A stretch of 64,000 nucleotides of DNA, taken from assembly GCF_014211915.1 (NCBI RefSeq), contig NZ_CP060039.1, forward strand, positions 2,914,001 to 2,978,000. The letters run 5' to 3'. Of the stretch, positions 62,172 through 64,000 are shown piece after piece. Each line of letters begins with the position of its first letter. Position 1 is the first letter of the stretch. Source of the DNA: Burkholderia cenocepacia. GTDB lineage: Bacteria > Pseudomonadota > Gammaproteobacteria > Burkholderiales > Burkholderiaceae. The position numbers and the translations under genes were made by a program. The notes under the pieces were generated by a model that had not been told where the DNA came from, searched no databases, and saw nothing but the letters and a program-made list of their open reading frames with translations.

Positions 62172-62252
62172 CCCCAGTTAGCGCTTTAGCGCTTACTGGG
62201 GTCCCATGCATCGCGGTCGGTCGGGGTTAGCGCTTCAGCGCCTACTCGCCCC
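62172..62252. repeat. two tandem copies of an intergenic palindromic repeat
   Basis: Copy 1, 62172-62201, is an imperfect hairpin (13-base arms, one mismatch, TTTA loop) containing TTAGCGCTTTAGCGCTTA. Copy 2, about 62222-62252, repeats GTTAGCGCTTCAGCGCCTACT with changes. The copies are about 50 bases apart and lie between the hydrolase and the divergent LysR gene, as expected for a REP-like element family. Confidence 0.65.
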
Positions 62253-62340
62253 GTCCTCCGCGATCAACCCGCCTCCATTGAACTTGACGCGTGCCGCATT
62301 CTCAACCAATCTTGCTGCTCCGTTCGCATGAGTCACGCGC

Positions 62341-63282
62341 ATGTCAACGCCACTCGTCCGTCTCCCGTCGCTCGACCTCGTTCGCGGTTTCGTCGCCGTC
62401 GGCCGCCGCATGAGCATCACGCTCGCCGCGCAGGATCTGTGCGTCACGCAGTCGGCGGTCAGCCGCCAGGTCCATGCGCTCGAAGCGCATCTCGGCGTGA
62501 CGTTGCTGCAGCGCGGCTACCGGAAGATTTCATTCACGCCGGAAGGCGACCGGCTGTTCCGCGTCGCCGATGCGGCGCTGCTCGGCCTGCAGGACACCGT
62601 CGCGTCGCTCGCCGCGGCGCGCGAGCGCCAGCCCGTGACGATCACCGCCAGCATCGGCGTGACGGCGCTGTGGCTGCTGCCGCGGCTCGGGCGGCTGCAG
62701 GCGCGGCTGCCCGGGATCGACCTGCGCGTCGCCGCGAACGACAAGGTACTCGATTTGCGCGCCGAAGGCATCGACCTCGGCATCCGCTACTGCCCGCGCG
62801 AGCGGGCGCCGGCCGGCGCGCTGCGCCTGTTCGACGAGATCGTCGTGCCGGTCGCACACCCCGCGCTCGCCGCGCGACCGGTCACGAGCGCGGCCGCGAT
62901 CGCTGATCACGTGCTGCTCGAATTCGACGGGCCGCCGCAACCGCAACTGCAGTGGCACGCGCATCTGCACGCGGCCGGGCTCGGCGACGCGCGCCCGAAA
63001 GGCGTGCTGCGCTTCAACCAGTACGACCAGGTGATCCAGGCCGCGATCGCGGGCCAGGGCATCGCGCTCGGCCGGCTCGCGCTCGTCGCGCCGATGCTCG
63101 CCGACGGCCGGCTCGCGGTGCTCGGGCCGCACACGCAGACGCTGTCGCAGACGTACGGCTACTGGCTGTTCCAGCACGATCCGGCCCCGCGCCGCGAAGT
63201 CGCCGACGTGCGCGACTGGATGCTCGCCGAAGCAGCCGAATGCGATGCGGCGATGCACGCGCACGATACGACGTCGGCCTGA
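62341..63282 (+). CDS. LysR-family regulator, GcvA-like
   Basis: 313 residues. The helix-turn-helix region FVAVGRRMSITLAAQDLCVT, then QSAVSRQVHALEAHLGVTLL, is typical of the GcvA subgroup; the effector domain has GVTALWLLPRLGRLQARLPG, EGIDLGIRYC and AIAGQGIALGRLALVAPMLA. It starts at ATG 62341 with little sign of a ribosome-binding site. It is divergent from the alpha/beta hydrolase gene and upstream of an MFS transporter gene; either could be its target. Effector unknown. Confidence 0.9.
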   Translation: MSTPLVRLPSLDLVRGFVAVGRRMSITLAAQDLCVTQSAVSRQVHALEAHLGVTLLQRGYRKISFTPEGDRLFRVADAALLGLQDTVASLAAARERQPVTITASIGVTALWLLPRLGRLQARLPGIDLRVAANDKVLDLRAEGIDLGIRYCPRERAPAGALRLFDEIVVPVAHPALAARPVTSAAAIADHVLLEFDGPPQPQLQWHAHLHAAGLGDARPKGVLRFNQYDQVIQAAIAGQGIALGRLALVAPMLADGRLAVLGPHTQTLSQTYGYWLFQHDPAPRREVADVRDWMLAEAAECDAAMHAHDTTSA

Positions 63283-63445
63283 GCCGGCGGTGCGGATGCG
63301 CGTGACCACCGGCAACCGCCATCGCCCCTTCACATTCCCGTGACGCATGCCAACCTGACTGAACGATCGCTTGAGCGACGGCCGCCCCGCTCGTCTAATC
63401 GGATCGAGCGCGGCCGTTTCGTCGCGCCTTCATCCGGAGACACGC

Positions 63446-64000
63446 ATGACCCCGATCGAGCAGGAAGTCCGGCGCCGCTGGCTGCCCGTGCTGGCAGGCG
63501 GCCTGATCATGGGCGCCGCGCTCGGCATCCGCCACGTGCAGGGCCTGTTCCTCGCACCCGTGTCGCTCGACCACGGCTGGTCGCGCGAGGCGTTCGGGCT
63601 CGCGCTGGCACTGCAGAATCTGATCTGGGGCGTCGCGCAGCCGTTCACCGGAATGGTCGCCGACCGCTTCGGCTCGGTGCGCGTGATCGTCGCCGGCACG
63701 CTGCTGTACGCGACCGGGCTCGTCACGATGGCGCAGGCGGCCACGACCGGCCTGTTCACGGTCGGCGCCGGGCTCGTGATCGGCATCGCGCTGTCGGGCT
63801 CCGCGTTCGCGTCGATCTACGGCGCGCTGAGCCGCCTGTTTCCGCCCGACCGGCGCGGCTGGGCGCTCGGGGTCGCCGGCGCGATCGGCGGGCTTGGCCA
63901 GTTCTGCATGGTGCCCGTCGCGCAGGAATTGATCGGCGGCATCGGCTGGCGGCACGCGTTCATCGCGCTGGCGCTCGTCGCCGCGCTGCTCGCGCCGCTC
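63446..64000 (+). CDS. MFS transporter (partial, cut by the window edge)
   Basis: The first 185 codons of a major facilitator transporter are visible and the frame is open to base 64000. CCGGAGACACGC precedes ATG 63446. Hydrophobic helices read VLAGGLIMGAALGIRHVQGL, then LALQNLIWGVAQPFTGMVAD with the loop DRFGSVRVI (conserved MFS signature), VGAGLVIGIALSGSAFASIY and AIGGLGQFCMVPV. The N-terminal style is that of oxalate/formate antiporter-type or monocarboxylate carriers, but substrate cannot be assigned. It follows the LysR gene by about 160 bases. Confidence 0.85.
   Translation, partial: MTPIEQEVRRRWLPVLAGGLIMGAALGIRHVQGLFLAPVSLDHGWSREAFGLALALQNLIWGVAQPFTGMVADRFGSVRVIVAGTLLYATGLVTMAQAATTGLFTVGAGLVIGIALSGSAFASIYGALSRLFPPDRRGWALGVAGAIGGLGQFCMVPVAQELIGGIGWRHAFIALALVAALLAPL

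Noticed and set aside
1..64000. CRISPR arrays, prophage, insertion sequences, restriction or toxin-antitoxin systems
   Set aside because: No regularly spaced repeats, transposase or phage-like proteins, terminal inverted repeats with target duplications, or defence genes were recognised; gene order is that of a conserved chromosome. The fMet and Val tRNA genes show no attached integrase or att duplication.

Overview
The window is GC-rich and densely coded, with two tRNA genes and no sign of prophage, insertion sequence, plasmid or CRISPR. Gene content and protein sequences fit the primary chromosome of a Burkholderia, most likely a member of the Burkholderia cepacia complex. Supporting features are aceE-aceF-lpdA with a double-lipoyl E2, a short phasin, a hut operon using the HutF/HutG route, and an NtrBC-glnA cluster. 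This placement comes from recognising families and gene order, not from a database search.

Layout. Positions 1-2830 hold L-lactate utilisation genes (lutA, and lutB running off the left edge) divergent from an IclR regulator. Next come a PBP7-type endopeptidase (2875-4041) and a phasin gene with a well-marked promoter (4528-5243). The pyruvate dehydrogenase genes lpdA, aceF and aceE run leftward (5437-11887) and diverge from a FixL/FixJ-like sensor kinase and regulator (12161-15312). folD, an M3 oligopeptidase, SOS-controlled dinB, an Asp/Glu racemase, a secreted protein of unknown function, initiator tRNA-fMet, xthA and a prolyl oligopeptidase follow (15565-25260). The nitrogen control block is ntrC, ntrB and glnA, with a sigma-54 promoter and NtrC-like sites (25348-29929). 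Then come a rhodanese, a CinA-like protein, an EI24 membrane protein, a sterol-desaturase-like protein, a beta-propeller protein, hrpA, argA, yggX and an MFS transporter (30024-42109). A CaiB-type CoA-transferase and an AidB-like acyl-CoA dehydrogenase diverge from a LysR regulator (42200-46234). After tRNA-Val lie three putrescine-catabolism genes (46523-50107), about 730 bases without a convincing gene, and the complete hut operon hutH-C-U-D-I-F-G (50837-59077). The hut operon diverges from a periplasmic amino-acid-binding protein. The right end has a phosphopantetheinyl transferase, an alpha/beta hydrolase, a GcvA-type LysR regulator and an MFS transporter cut by the window edge.

The themes are central carbon entry (lactate to pyruvate to acetyl-CoA), carbon storage (phasin), nitrogen assimilation (NtrBC-GlnA) and catabolism of nitrogen-rich compounds (putrescine, histidine). 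Regulatory DNA is unusually readable: a LexA box at dinB, a -24/-12 promoter with distal NtrC-like sites at glnA, two HutC-type palindromes around the hutH promoter, and a 12-bp inverted repeat bracketing the phaP promoter.

Four genes (phaP, the 3' end of aceF, the CoA-transferase gene and hutF) are each broken by one missing base, three of them in or beside G/C runs. I read these as probable sequence errors rather than true pseudogenes. I found no convincing undescribed system. The best open questions are the four indels, the phaP operator, the Thr/Cys racemase, the secreted protein at 21201-22004 and the orphan sensor pair beside aceE.
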